Shown: positions 51,412 to 59,112 of the stretch, piece after piece
Layout: each line of letters starts with the position of its first letter
Position numbering within the stretch: the first letter of the stretch is position 1
Origin: Spirochaetaceae bacterium
GTDB taxonomy: Bacteria > Myxococcota_A > UBA9160 > UBA4427
Assembly: GCA_020632655.1 (NCBI GenBank)
Contig: JACKFD010000011.1
Location: 102,371 to 166,370, forward strand
Direction of reading: 5' to 3'
DNA: 64,000 bases
The notes under the pieces: generated by a model
Told to the model about the DNA's origin: nothing
The model's database searches: none
What the model saw: the letters and a program-made list of their open reading frames with translations, nothing else
Translations under genes and position numbers: made by a program

Positions 51412-51724
51412 CGCGGCAGGGTAGGTCAGGAACGAGCGCGGATGCGGACGACCATCCGACCGGGCTCGCCACGGCGTCGGACGGTCGTCTGGAGGAGGTG
51501 CGCCTCGGCGTCGGAAGGTCGTCTGGAGGAGGCGCACCTCGGCGTCGGAAGGTCGTCTGGAGGAGGTGCGCCTCGGCGTCGGGGAGCGAGTCCCCCGATC
51601 CGTCCCGCGCACGGAGCGGCACGGATCGGCCGCTCGGCGAGCCACCGGGGCGCGCTTGCAGCGCGCTCGTCCGTCGCACACCCTCTAGCCGACTCCACTC
51701 CCGATACCGAAGAGGACCCCCCTC
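51412..51724. other. Intergenic region with 34-bp repeats (no gene seen)
   Basis: 313 bp between the divergent hydroxylase and GYF genes. No ORF with coding character is seen; the long open frames across it are an effect of the repeats. It holds the three-copy 34-bp array (51483-51584) and presumably both promoters. Confidence 0.6.
51483..51584. repeat. 34-bp tandem repeat, three copies
   Basis: Units start at 51483, 51517 and 51551; each begins GGTCGTCTGGAGGAGG and ends CGGCGTCGG.. . Units 1 and 2 differ at two positions, and the third diverges only in its last two. A partial unit (CGGCGTCGGAC) precedes at 51472-51482. 34 is not a multiple of three, so the array is not selected as protein. 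Confidence 0.9.
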
Positions 51725-52285
51725 ATGCCCCGTCCGCCGCGTTGGCTCTCGTCCCCGTCCGCCTCCCGCTCGCGTCGACCGCTCGTGCTGCTCCTCGCGG
51801 CCGCCCTGCTCTTCACCGCGTCCACCGCGCAGGCGCAGGGCCTGCTCGAGCGCATGCGCGAGCGGGCCGCCTCCCGCACGGAGAGCGAGACCGAGAATCG
51901 GGCGAACCGACGGGTCGACGAGACGGTCGACAAGGGCCTCGACTGCGTCTTCAACCCGATCGAGTGCGCCCGCAGCAAGAAGGAGAGCGCGCCCGCTCCG
52001 AGCGAGGCGCCCGCGGCGACGCCGCCGCCGGTGAACGCCGCGGCCGACGCGACCGAGTGGTATGCGGAGCAGAAGGGCGAGCACGTCGGGCCGATGGCTC
52101 GCGAAGAACTCGGCGCGATGATCACGCGCGGCGACGTCTCGGCCGAGACGCTGGTCTGGCACGAAGGGCTGAAGGCCTGGACGCCGGCGGGTCGGGTCTC
52201 GGAGCTGTCGGCTGCGTTCAAGAAGGGACCGCCGCCGCTGCCGCCGAAGCGATCGGGGCCGCCGCCGCTTCCCGCGCAGCGCTGA
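51725..52285 (+). CDS. Exported GYF_2-domain protein
   Basis: 186 residues. Signal peptide: basic SRSRRPLVLLLAAALLFTASTAQA, cleavage after AQA, near residue 37. The mature N-terminal part (38-105) is charged and low-complexity, with ETVDKGLDCVFNPIECARSKK (two Cys, C-x-F-N-P-I-E-C) and Pro/Ala-rich stretches. Residues ~110-165 are a GYF_2 domain: TEWYAEQKGEHVGPMAREELGAMI.RGDVSAETLVWHEGLKAWTPAG (W.....G...GP.....L..l...g.i...tlvW..gm..W). The tail PPPLPPKRSGPPPLPAQR is Pro-rich. GYF domains bind proline-rich peptides; in bacteria GYF_2 proteins are usually cytosolic, membrane-linked. A secreted one is unusual. Start ATG with GAGGA upstream. Confidence 0.84.
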   Translation: MPRPPRWLSSPSASRSRRPLVLLLAAALLFTASTAQAQGLLERMRERAASRTESETENRANRRVDETVDKGLDCVFNPIECARSKKESAPAPSEAPAATPPPVNAAADATEWYAEQKGEHVGPMAREELGAMITRGDVSAETLVWHEGLKAWTPAGRVSELSAAFKKGPPPLPPKRSGPPPLPAQR

Positions 52286-52363
52286 GGCGCCGCCGGCTCG
52301 ACGCTCCACGCGGCGCAGTGCCGCGGCACGTCCGTGCCGACGCGCCGCGCCGGTCCGCCCTGG

Positions 52364-53254
52364 CTAGCCCCGCTTCGCCATCACCTCGAGCAGCCCGTCG
52401 ATCTCGGCGAGGTCCGACGTCGCCGTGTTCAGCCAGCACTCCTGGACGCCCATCTCCTCGTAGGCGTCGAGCGAGGCGCGCACCTTGTCCGGCGTCGAGC
52501 GGTCGACCTGCGAGGCCATGTACTTCGCCGCGGGCTCGCCGATCACCTTGATGTACTTGTAGACGTAGGCCTTGAGCTTCTCGTCGGCGTTCGGCGCGAG
52601 GCTGTACCAGAAGCCTCCGATCCGGATCGGCGGCTTCTCGCGACCCGCCGCCTCCCAGGCCGCCACGACCCGCTCCTGCTGCTGCTTCATCTCCTCGGGC
52701 ACGCCGTTGCCCGACCAGGAGTAGATGCCGTCCGCCCACTTCGCCGCGCGGGCGACCGCCTTGGGCCCCATCACGCCGGCGAGGATCGGCGGGCCGCCGG
52801 GCTGCACGACGCTCGGTCCGATCGGCTCGGCGCCTTCGAAGGGGAGCTCCCCCGCCCAGGCGCGACGGATCTCGGCGACCTGCCGATCCATGCGCCCGTA
52901 GCGACCCTCCATGTCCTTCTCCATGCAGCGGTAGTCCTGCGGTCGTCCACCCGTGCCGACCGTGATCATCGTGCGACCCCCCGAGATCATGTCGAGCGTC
53001 GCCGCATGCTTCGCGACCTTGAGGGCGGGATGCATCGGCAGCACGTAGAGCGTCGGCACGATCTTGACCCGCTTCGTGACCGCCGCCGCCGCCGCCATCA
53101 GCGCCATCATGTCGACGCTCGAGCCCACCATCCGCTCGCCGCAGGACAGCGCCGAGAAGGGGCCTTCGTCCACGCGTCGGAACCACTCGAGCGTGACGTC
53201 CCGCGTCAGGTCGTCCTGGGTGTAGGGGAAGCAGAGACCGATCTTCATCGCCAT
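52364..53254 (-). CDS. Luciferase-like (LLM class) oxidoreductase
   Basis: 296 residues. MKIGLCFPYTQDDLTRDVTLEWFRRVDEGPFSALSCGER is the first strand and helix; RVKIVPTLYVLPMHPALKVAKHAATLDMISGGRTMITVGTGGRPQDY holds the ...GGR...GvG.g motif. PPILAGVMGPKAVARAAKWADGIYSWSGNG is the pi.iGG....a..raa..aDG motif. The A-C-Y insert 'WYSLAPNADEKLKAYVYKYIK' is usual for the F420 family. This is a more divergent branch than the other three. ATG 53254 with GAGGA upstream. Its promoter lies in the 447-bp gap shared with the divergent PEP-CTERM gene. Confidence 0.88.
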   Translation of the reverse strand: MAMKIGLCFPYTQDDLTRDVTLEWFRRVDEGPFSALSCGERMVGSSVDMMALMAAAAAVTKRVKIVPTLYVLPMHPALKVAKHAATLDMISGGRTMITVGTGGRPQDYRCMEKDMEGRYGRMDRQVAEIRRAWAGELPFEGAEPIGPSVVQPGGPPILAGVMGPKAVARAAKWADGIYSWSGNGVPEEMKQQQERVVAAWEAAGREKPPIRIGGFWYSLAPNADEKLKAYVYKYIKVIGEPAAKYMASQVDRSTPDKVRASLDAYEEMGVQECWLNTATSDLAEIDGLLEVMAKRG

Positions 53255-53701
53255 GCGTGGGGTTCCTCGTCGTTCGCAGTCGGGCCGCGAACTCTAACAC
53301 GACAGCCCCTCGCCGCCCGATGGCCGGAGCGACCGGACGCACCGGCGCGCCGTTGACCACGATCCCGGCGACGAGGCCTCTCCGACCCGGCAACCCCACC
53401 CTCGAGTGCGTCATCTGCCCCTGCCGATCGGGGCAGGTGGCCCATCGACCTCGTCGAAGGTCGGGTACGCATCCGCGACGCCGCGCTCGGACGTACCGCA
53501 AGCACGCCCCGCCGACGCTTCGGACCCGATGCGCCCGGGGCACGCTCGTTGCAGACGGGCGAAGCCGTCGCCTTCACGCTCCCGAGTCCGGGACGCGCCG
53601 GAGCGACGGAAACGGTTCGGATCGGAGGCGAAGCGATCCGGGAACGTCGACTCGAAGTCGGACCCGAGCCTCGGGACTCGCGCCTCCACAGGACGGCCAC
53701 C
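53255..53701. other. 447-bp intergenic region with a hairpin (no gene seen)
   Basis: Divergent gap between the luciferase-like gene and a PEP-CTERM gene, the longest in the window. Short open frames here lack a ribosome site and family similarity. The only notable structure is the inverted repeat CTGCCCC (53415-53421) / GGGGCAG (53430-53436) with an eight-base loop and no T-run, so an intrinsic terminator is unlikely; an operator or leader element is possible. Confidence 0.5.
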
Positions 53702-55333
53702 ATGTCATCACACTCGACCACAGAATCGTCCGCTTCGCCGTATTCGCATCGAGACGACTCCCGTGAGACCCCCCACTTCGCCGAGACCCGGCCGAACCGC
53801 GGTCGATCGCTCCGCCGCATCGCCACGCTTCTCACCCTCGGCTGTCTCGCATCCGGAGCCACGCCGGCTCCCGCCCAGACGACCGCGATCAAGGGCGTCC
53901 TGAGCGGCTTCGACATCAACAACGACACCGGCGAGCTCGCCTACGGCTTCGAGATCGACTTCGAAGGAGCCGACGAGAGCGACCTCTACGCACCCGGTGC
54001 CGGCGAGGCCTATGGCCGACCCACCTTCGTGCCCTACCCCGGCGGCGTGAAGGTGCGCTGGGAGAGCCTCTACCACCCGGAAGACGACAGCTACGACCAC
54101 CACACGCTGCCGCGCGACCCCGCAAATCCGACCTTCTCCTGGAACGACTGCTACCAATGGGGCAGCGGCTATGCGACCGCGGGCTGCGAGCATTTCAGCC
54201 AGGGCGTCCTGCCCTCGCTGCTCGACAAGAGCGTCTCGATCTCGGCGCGCTGGCTCCTGCGCGACCCCGGTCAGCCGGGCGTGCTCGTTCCCTCGGCGAC
54301 GCCGATCGGCCTGCCCTTCCCGACCTACGCCGTACAGGCCGCGACCGTCACGGTGAAGGTCGATCCGCCGGAGCTCTATGGCGATGCGCAATGGGTGAAG
54401 ATCTACGTCGCGGAGCTCGATGCACCGCTCACGCCCGAGCAGCTGACGATCGACAACCCGCTCGTCCCGATCGATCCGGCCCAGCTCGAGATCGATTGGG
54501 ACATCATCCAGCCGGAGCCCGCCAGCGGCTGCAATGGAAATTGCGGCAATGGCGTGAGCGGGGGCGGGAGCGTGAAGCCCGAGACGCGCGCGGTCGTACG
54601 GCGGGTCGAGACCTACCAGTACACGGGCGCCTACGACGCGATCACGCATCAGGCGATCTGCCTCGACGGCTTCTGTCTCGCCCCGTCCGCAGGCGAGCTC
54701 GGCCCGGTCGTGGGGGCGGTCAACTCGGCGGTGAACGTGGACTCGGACGCCGTCCTCGTCTCGCTCTCGGGCCCGGGCCGCGTGGACGACGACGATGGGG
54801 CGATCGGATGCGGCAGCAATTGCGCCGAGTTCGCCGATGCGGGCAGGGTCGTCACGCTCATCGCCGATCCGGGGAACGCCGCCTTCTGGCCGGGCTGGAA
54901 CGGGCCCTGCACGGGCAATGCGCTCGAATGCACCTTCGTCGCGCAATCGGGCCCAAACGAGGTGGCCGCGGGCTTCCGGGATGTCTTGCGGCTGCGTGGT
55001 CGCGTGGACGGCGACGGCAGCGGGCTGGTCGCAGCCGTCGCCGTGGACGACGGGATGATGTCGACGGCGCCGCTCGCCTGCGGCGACGGCGGGAATGTCT
55101 GCTCGACGGACGTCAGCGAGGGGGCGGTCGTCACGCTGCAGGCGTTTCCGACGCCGGGAAACGTCTTCGTGGGCTGGTCCGGCGACTGCGACGGCGACGA
55201 TCCGACCTGCACCGTGTCGATGTCGGGTGCGCGCGACGCGAACGCGACGTTCGCGGTGCCCGAGCCCGGCCTCTGGGCCTGCCTCGCGAGTGGCGCGCTC
55301 GCGCTCGGACTCCTCGACCGGCGTCGCGCCTGA
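53702..55333 (+). CDS. PEP-CTERM protein with InlB-like (divergent B-repeat) domains
   Basis: 543 residues. N-region ~30 residues, then hydrophobic RRIATLLTLGCLASGATPAPAQ with cleavage after PAQ near residue 59. A beta-rich domain (~60-250, KGVLSGFDINNDTGELAYGFEIDFEGAD) is followed by a cysteine-rich linker (CNGNCGNG). Two divergent InlB B-repeat-like modules follow: IGCGSNCAEFADAGRVVTLIADPGNAAFWPGWNGPC and CGDGGNVCSTDVSEGAVVTLQAFPTPGNVFVGWSGDCDGDDPTCTVSMSGARDANATF (the G.v.C...C.......V.L.A.p..g..F.GW.G.C.....C.v.m motif). The end FAVPEPGLWACLASGALALGLLDRRR is a PEP-CTERM tail. Probably a surface or secreted protein. ATG 53702 has CAGGAC upstream. Confidence 0.87.
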   Translation: MSSHSTTESSASPYSHRDDSRETPHFAETRPNRGRSLRRIATLLTLGCLASGATPAPAQTTAIKGVLSGFDINNDTGELAYGFEIDFEGADESDLYAPGAGEAYGRPTFVPYPGGVKVRWESLYHPEDDSYDHHTLPRDPANPTFSWNDCYQWGSGYATAGCEHFSQGVLPSLLDKSVSISARWLLRDPGQPGVLVPSATPIGLPFPTYAVQAATVTVKVDPPELYGDAQWVKIYVAELDAPLTPEQLTIDNPLVPIDPAQLEIDWDIIQPEPASGCNGNCGNGVSGGGSVKPETRAVVRRVETYQYTGAYDAITHQAICLDGFCLAPSAGELGPVVGAVNSAVNVDSDAVLVSLSGPGRVDDDDGAIGCGSNCAEFADAGRVVTLIADPGNAAFWPGWNGPCTGNALECTFVAQSGPNEVAAGFRDVLRLRGRVDGDGSGLVAAVAVDDGMMSTAPLACGDGGNVCSTDVSEGAVVTLQAFPTPGNVFVGWSGDCDGDDPTCTVSMSGARDANATFAVPEPGLWACLASGALALGLLDRRRA

Positions 55334-55341
55334 GGTCTTGT

Positions 55342-55378
55342 CGACGGGGAGGCGGATCGATGCAACGCCTCCCCGTCG
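55342..55378. terminator. Perfect 13-bp hairpin between convergent genes
   Basis: CGACGGGGAGGCG (55342-55354) pairs perfectly with CGCCTCCCCGTCG (55366-55378) around an 11-base loop, starting nine bases after the PEP-CTERM stop and ending 10 bases before the DUF2892 stop. A perfect 13-bp GC stem between convergent stops should work as a bidirectional terminator, though no strong T-run follows. Confidence 0.8.
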
Positions 55379-55388
55379 CGCTCCCCGT

Positions 55389-55607
55389 TCAGGCGGGGCC
55401 TTCGCTCGCCAGCTCCCGCTCCGACCGCAGTCCGAGCTTGCGCATCGCGCTCGCCGCGGGACAGAAGCCCGTGAACGACTGCTGGAAGAGGTTGGCGCCC
55501 ACGAAGACCGTGAGCCAGACGAAGCCCGGATGGACCCACTGCGTGAGCGCCACCGAGAGCAGCACCATGAGCCCGGCGAAGGCCTCGACACCCTTCTCGA
55601 TCGACAT
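55389..55607 (-). CDS. DUF2892 family small membrane protein
   Basis: 72 residues with two membrane segments (VEAFAGLMVLLSVALTQWV and FVWLTVFVGANLFQQSF), followed by FTGFCPAASAMRKLGL. The F-TGfCP...l.klG. ending is the DUF2892/YgaP-like signature, in which the Cys follows the second span. Such proteins are often found beside rhodaneses; none is adjacent. ATG 55607 has GAGGAGGG seven bases upstream. The downstream neighbour is the terminator hairpin; upstream is the SDR, 22 bp beyond. Confidence 0.85.
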   Translation of the reverse strand: MSIEKGVEAFAGLMVLLSVALTQWVHPGFVWLTVFVGANLFQQSFTGFCPAASAMRKLGLRSERELASEGPA

Positions 55608-55628
55608 GACGTTCCCTCCTCTTCCCGA

Positions 55629-56462
55629 TCAGCTCGGACCGAGCAGCTCGAAGCCGGCCCGCACGTCGCGAAATCGCGCCTCCGCGTCCTCGAGCTCGAA
55701 GGCATGCGTCGGAATCACGAACGCCCCCGCCCGCAGCCCCGCGAGCGCGATCTCCGCCGCACGCGAGGCCGGCATGTAGAGCTTCGCGAGCCGCTCCGTG
55801 TCGACGTCCGAGAGGTCGGGCGACGACGGATCACGCTTCGTGCCCCCGCCGCGCGAGGCCCGGTAGGCATTCGAGTTCTCGAGCAGGCCCGAGACGACGG
55901 GGCCCGGGCAGAGCACGCTCACGCGGATGCCCTCCGGCTCGAGCTCCGCGCGGAGCGAGTCCCCGATCGAGAGCACCGCGTGCTTCGACAGGTTGTAGAG
56001 GTGCATCGGCACCGAGCGGAGATAGGCCGGATTCGAGAGGCTGTGTTCCGAGCCCGTGAGCAGCATCTCGCCGCCCCGACCCGTCTCGCGCATCCGTCGC
56101 ACGAAGGCCCGGCAGGCGTGCACCACGCCCCAGACGTTCACCCCGAGCACGAGGTCGATGTCTGCCTGCTTCGCGTCGAGGATCGAGCCCGGCACGATCA
56201 CGCCGGCATTCGCGCAGAGCAGGTCCAGGGGACCGAGCTCCGACCACGCTCGCGAGACGAGCTCGTCGACCGCGGCGGCGTCGCTCACGTCACAGGGCGC
56301 GCAGGCCGCCCCGAGCGAAGCCGCCCGCTCCTTCAGCCGTTCCGCCGCGACGTCGCTCATGAAGACCCGGGCGCCCCTCGCCACGAGCGCCTCGCAGAGT
56401 GCGAATCCGATGCCATCCGCCGCACCCGTCACGAGCGCCGTCCGACCGCGCCAATCGTCCAT
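55629..56462 (-). CDS. Short-chain dehydrogenase/reductase
   Basis: 277 residues. RTALVTGAADGIGFALCEALVARGARVFMSDVA holds TGxxxGIG and an acidic residue after beta2 (NAD preference); CANAGVIVPG (NAG), LLTGSEHSL with S, and MHLYNLSKHAVLSIGDSLRAELE (YxxxK). The C-terminal half, TERLAKLYMPASRAAEIALAGLRAGAFVIPTH, suits the 'classical' SDR group with extended end. ATG 56462 with CGAGGAGG upstream. Followed 21 bp later by DUF2892 on the same strand. The P450 at 56489 starts its reading upstream (minus strand) and ends 27 bp before this gene's start, so they may form one transcript. Confidence 0.92.
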   Translation of the reverse strand: MDDWRGRTALVTGAADGIGFALCEALVARGARVFMSDVAAERLKERAASLGAACAPCDVSDAAAVDELVSRAWSELGPLDLLCANAGVIVPGSILDAKQADIDLVLGVNVWGVVHACRAFVRRMRETGRGGEMLLTGSEHSLSNPAYLRSVPMHLYNLSKHAVLSIGDSLRAELEPEGIRVSVLCPGPVVSGLLENSNAYRASRGGGTKRDPSSPDLSDVDTERLAKLYMPASRAAEIALAGLRAGAFVIPTHAFELEDAEARFRDVRAGFELLGPS

Positions 56463-56488
56463 CGTTCCTCCTCGCTCCGCCTCTCTGT

Positions 56489-57817
56489 CTACCAACCGAT
56501 CTCGAGCGACTCGAGGCCGTGCAGATAGAGACTCGGCTTGTAGCGCGGTCGCTCGGTCACGAGCTCGAACGCAGGCAGCCCGTCCATCAGCCCGCGCATC
56601 GCGATCTGGATCTCCGCCCGCGCGAGCGACGCGCCGAGACAATGGTACGCGCCGACGCCGAAGCTGTGGTGACGCCCGTCGCGGCGCGAGAGGTCGAGCC
56701 GATCCGGATCCGCGTAGCGCGCCGGATCCCGGTTCACCGCCCCGCGGAACGTCGCCACGGTCTCGCCCGCCCGGATCGTCCGGTCGTGATAGGGCAGATC
56801 GACGGTCGCCACCTTGGGCGTGATCTGGACCGAGGTGTCGTAGCGCAGGAACTCCTCGCAGGCGGCCTCGTCGAGGCCCGGATCGGCGCGGAAGCGCGCG
56901 AGCTCGTCGGGATGCCGGAGGAGCGCAAGCACGGCCTTACCGATCAGGTTCGCCGTCGTCTCGTGCCCGGCCTGCAGGAGCAGGATGCCCGTCGCGACGA
57001 GCTCGAGCTCGCCGAGCCGGCCGCGCTCGTCCTCGACACGGATCAGGTCGGAGAGCAGGTCGCCTCGAGGCGTTCGGCGTCGCTCGTCGATCAATCGCAG
57101 GAAGTAGTCCGTGAGACCCCGGGTTGCCTCTTCGCCCCGGCGTTCGCGTTCGGGCGTGAGCGCGCCGACGTCCCCGCGCCGCGCAAAGTCCTCCGACCAT
57201 TGGAAGAAGAGCGGGACGTCCTCGACGGGCACGCCCAGCATCTCGCAGATGACGATGATCGGCAGCGGGAAAGCGAAGTCCGCGATCACGTCGAGTCGAC
57301 CCGCGTCCCGACGCGCCGCGAGCAGCTCCGACACGATCTCGCCAATCCGCGGTCGTAGCCGCTCGACGGCGCGCGGGGTGAACGCACGCGAGACCAGCGC
57401 GCGCACCCGTGCATGCTCCGGCGGATCGAGGAACTTCATGAGCCGCTTCATCATGCGGAAGAATTCGCTCTCCGTGCCCGCCGTGCCGGTCGCGAAGATG
57501 TCGAGCACCCGCGAGTCGCTCGACAGGGTCTTCGCGCGAACGACCGTGTCGTCGTCCTCGAAGCGCGTGATCACCCAGGCGAGTTGGAAGGCCGTGTTCT
57601 CCGTCTTGAAGATCGGGGCTGCCGTCCGGAGCTGGTGGAGGAGCGGGTAGAGATCGTCGCCCCGGAGCGTGGGATCGAGGATCGACCGCAGGATCTCTTC
57701 GGGGCTCGTCGGCAGACGGGGATCGAGCCGCGTGAGCGACGCCGACGAGAGGCCTCGCGCGGCGGGCCGAGCCGGCGTCAGGGCATCTGAAGAGCTGGAT
57801 CCGATCGAGCCGACCAT
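56489..57817 (-). CDS. Cytochrome P450
   Basis: 442 residues, with a ~40-residue N-terminal extension (SSSSDALTPARPAARG) before the P450 fold. I-helix QAGHETTANLIGKAV (AGHETT 283-288), ExxR E322-R325 (EEFLR), heme loop HSFGVGAYHCLGASLARAE with Cys393; KFLDPPEHARVRALVSRAFTPRAV is the C-helix region. ATG 57817 has GAGGAGG upstream. The gene is divergent from the P450 at 57920 by 102 bp; downstream it ends 27 bp before the SDR, on the same strand. Substrate unknown; the FxxPxR-type I-helix pattern is the common CYP107/CYP superfamily class I pattern. Confidence 0.95.
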   Translation of the reverse strand: MVGSIGSSSSDALTPARPAARGLSSASLTRLDPRLPTSPEEILRSILDPTLRGDDLYPLLHQLRTAAPIFKTENTAFQLAWVITRFEDDDTVVRAKTLSSDSRVLDIFATGTAGTESEFFRMMKRLMKFLDPPEHARVRALVSRAFTPRAVERLRPRIGEIVSELLAARRDAGRLDVIADFAFPLPIIVICEMLGVPVEDVPLFFQWSEDFARRGDVGALTPERERRGEEATRGLTDYFLRLIDERRRTPRGDLLSDLIRVEDERGRLGELELVATGILLLQAGHETTANLIGKAVLALLRHPDELARFRADPGLDEAACEEFLRYDTSVQITPKVATVDLPYHDRTIRAGETVATFRGAVNRDPARYADPDRLDLSRRDGRHHSFGVGAYHCLGASLARAEIQIAMRGLMDGLPAFELVTERPRYKPSLYLHGLESLEIGW

Positions 57818-57919
57818 GGTGGCCTCCTCGCCCGGGCCTCGGGGCCCGCCCCGAAGCCGTAGCACTTCGGTGTGTGCCCCGATAGATTGACCGGGAATCC
57901 AGAGACGGGCGGGCGATCC

Positions 57920-59104
57920 ATGGCACTCGACTTCCAAGCGACGACAGACGACCTCGACCCCATCCCCCATGCCACCGTCGACGACCCCCACCCCGTCTAC
58001 CGACGCCTCCGCGAGGAGCACCCCGTCCACTACGTCGAGGCGCGCGACCTCTGGGTGCTCTCCCGTCACGCCGACATCCTGGCCGCGATCAAGGATCCCG
58101 AGTCCTTCTCCTCGAGCGAGGGCGTCGTGCCGAGCGGCTTCGTGCCGGAGAAGAAGACGCTGATCGTGCTCGATCCGCCGGAGCACACGGCGATGCGCAA
58201 GGCCGTGATGCGGGCCTTCACGCCGCGGCGGATGGCGGCGATGTCGGATCGCGTGCGGGGCTTCGCGCGCGGGCTGCTCGATCGACTGGACGAGCACGCG
58301 GACGCCGAGGGTCGCGTCGACGTCTTCGAGGGGTTCACGGACCCGCTCCCGATCTTCGTGATGGCGGAGCTGCTCGGCGTCGACCCGTCGGAGCGGCCGA
58401 TGTTCAAGCGCTGCGGCGACGCGATCGTCTACTCGAGCGGCGCCGATCCCGCGACGCTCCTCGCGGCCCAGCGCGAGCTCACGGACTACCTCGAGGTCGT
58501 CTTCGCCGAACGCGTGAAGCATCCCGGCGACGACCTGATCAGCGTCCTGCTCACCAGCTCGGACGAGGGCCGCGCCCTCACGAAGGACGAGCTGCTCGGC
58601 CTCTGCTTCCTGCTCCTCGTCGCCGGGACCGAGACGACGACGAGCGCCCTCGGCAATGCGCTGCTGCTGCTCGAGCGCGATCGCGCCTCGCGCAAGCGCC
58701 TGGTCGAGGACCCCACGCTCCTCGAGAGCGCCGTGGAGGAGATCCTCCGCTACGACTCGCCGGTCCAGGGCCTCTCCCGCGTCACACGACGCGACGTACG
58801 TCTGCACGGCCGGACGATCCCGGAAGGCGCGCGCGTGCACCTGCTCTACGCCTCGGCCAACCGCGATCCCCGCGCCTTCCCCGATCCCGACCGCTTCGAC
58901 ATCGCGCGCACGCCCAACAACCACGTCGCCTTCGGATTCGGCATCCACTTCTGCCTGGGAGCCAGCCTCGCCCGCCTCGAGCTGAACATCGGCCTCGCGG
59001 AGTGGCTGCGACACGCCCCCGACTACACGCTCGAAGTCGACGAACTCGAGCGCCTGCCCTCGGACACGAACCGCGGCTTCGCGAAGCTGCCGGTCCGGCT
59101 CTGA
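57920..59104 (+). CDS. Cytochrome P450
   Basis: 394 residues. I-helix VAGTETTTSALGNALL (AGTETT 235-240), ExxR E274-R277 (EEILR), heme loop VAFGFGIHFCLGASLARLE with Cys345. DPPEHTAMRKAVMRAFTPRRM is the C-helix. The C-terminal RLPSDTNRGFAKLPVRL is the usual end. ATG 57920 follows GGCGGGCGAT with no strong ribosome site. The stop is eight bases from the start of the next P450 gene, so the two are co-transcribed. No ferredoxin or ferredoxin reductase is nearby. The similar layout of two P450s with a third divergent suggests a shared pathway. Confidence 0.95.
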   Translation: MALDFQATTDDLDPIPHATVDDPHPVYRRLREEHPVHYVEARDLWVLSRHADILAAIKDPESFSSSEGVVPSGFVPEKKTLIVLDPPEHTAMRKAVMRAFTPRRMAAMSDRVRGFARGLLDRLDEHADAEGRVDVFEGFTDPLPIFVMAELLGVDPSERPMFKRCGDAIVYSSGADPATLLAAQRELTDYLEVVFAERVKHPGDDLISVLLTSSDEGRALTKDELLGLCFLLLVAGTETTTSALGNALLLLERDRASRKRLVEDPTLLESAVEEILRYDSPVQGLSRVTRRDVRLHGRTIPEGARVHLLYASANRDPRAFPDPDRFDIARTPNNHVAFGFGIHFCLGASLARLELNIGLAEWLRHAPDYTLEVDELERLPSDTNRGFAKLPVRL

Positions 59105-59112
59105 GCCGAGGC

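Noticed and set aside
51483..51584. CRISPR array
   Set aside because: The 34-bp units abut directly with no spacers and there are no cas genes; it is a tandem repeat.
53411..53689. Short minus-strand frame in the 447-bp gap
   Set aside because: No ribosome site, no recognised domain and no conserved composition; treated as non-coding.
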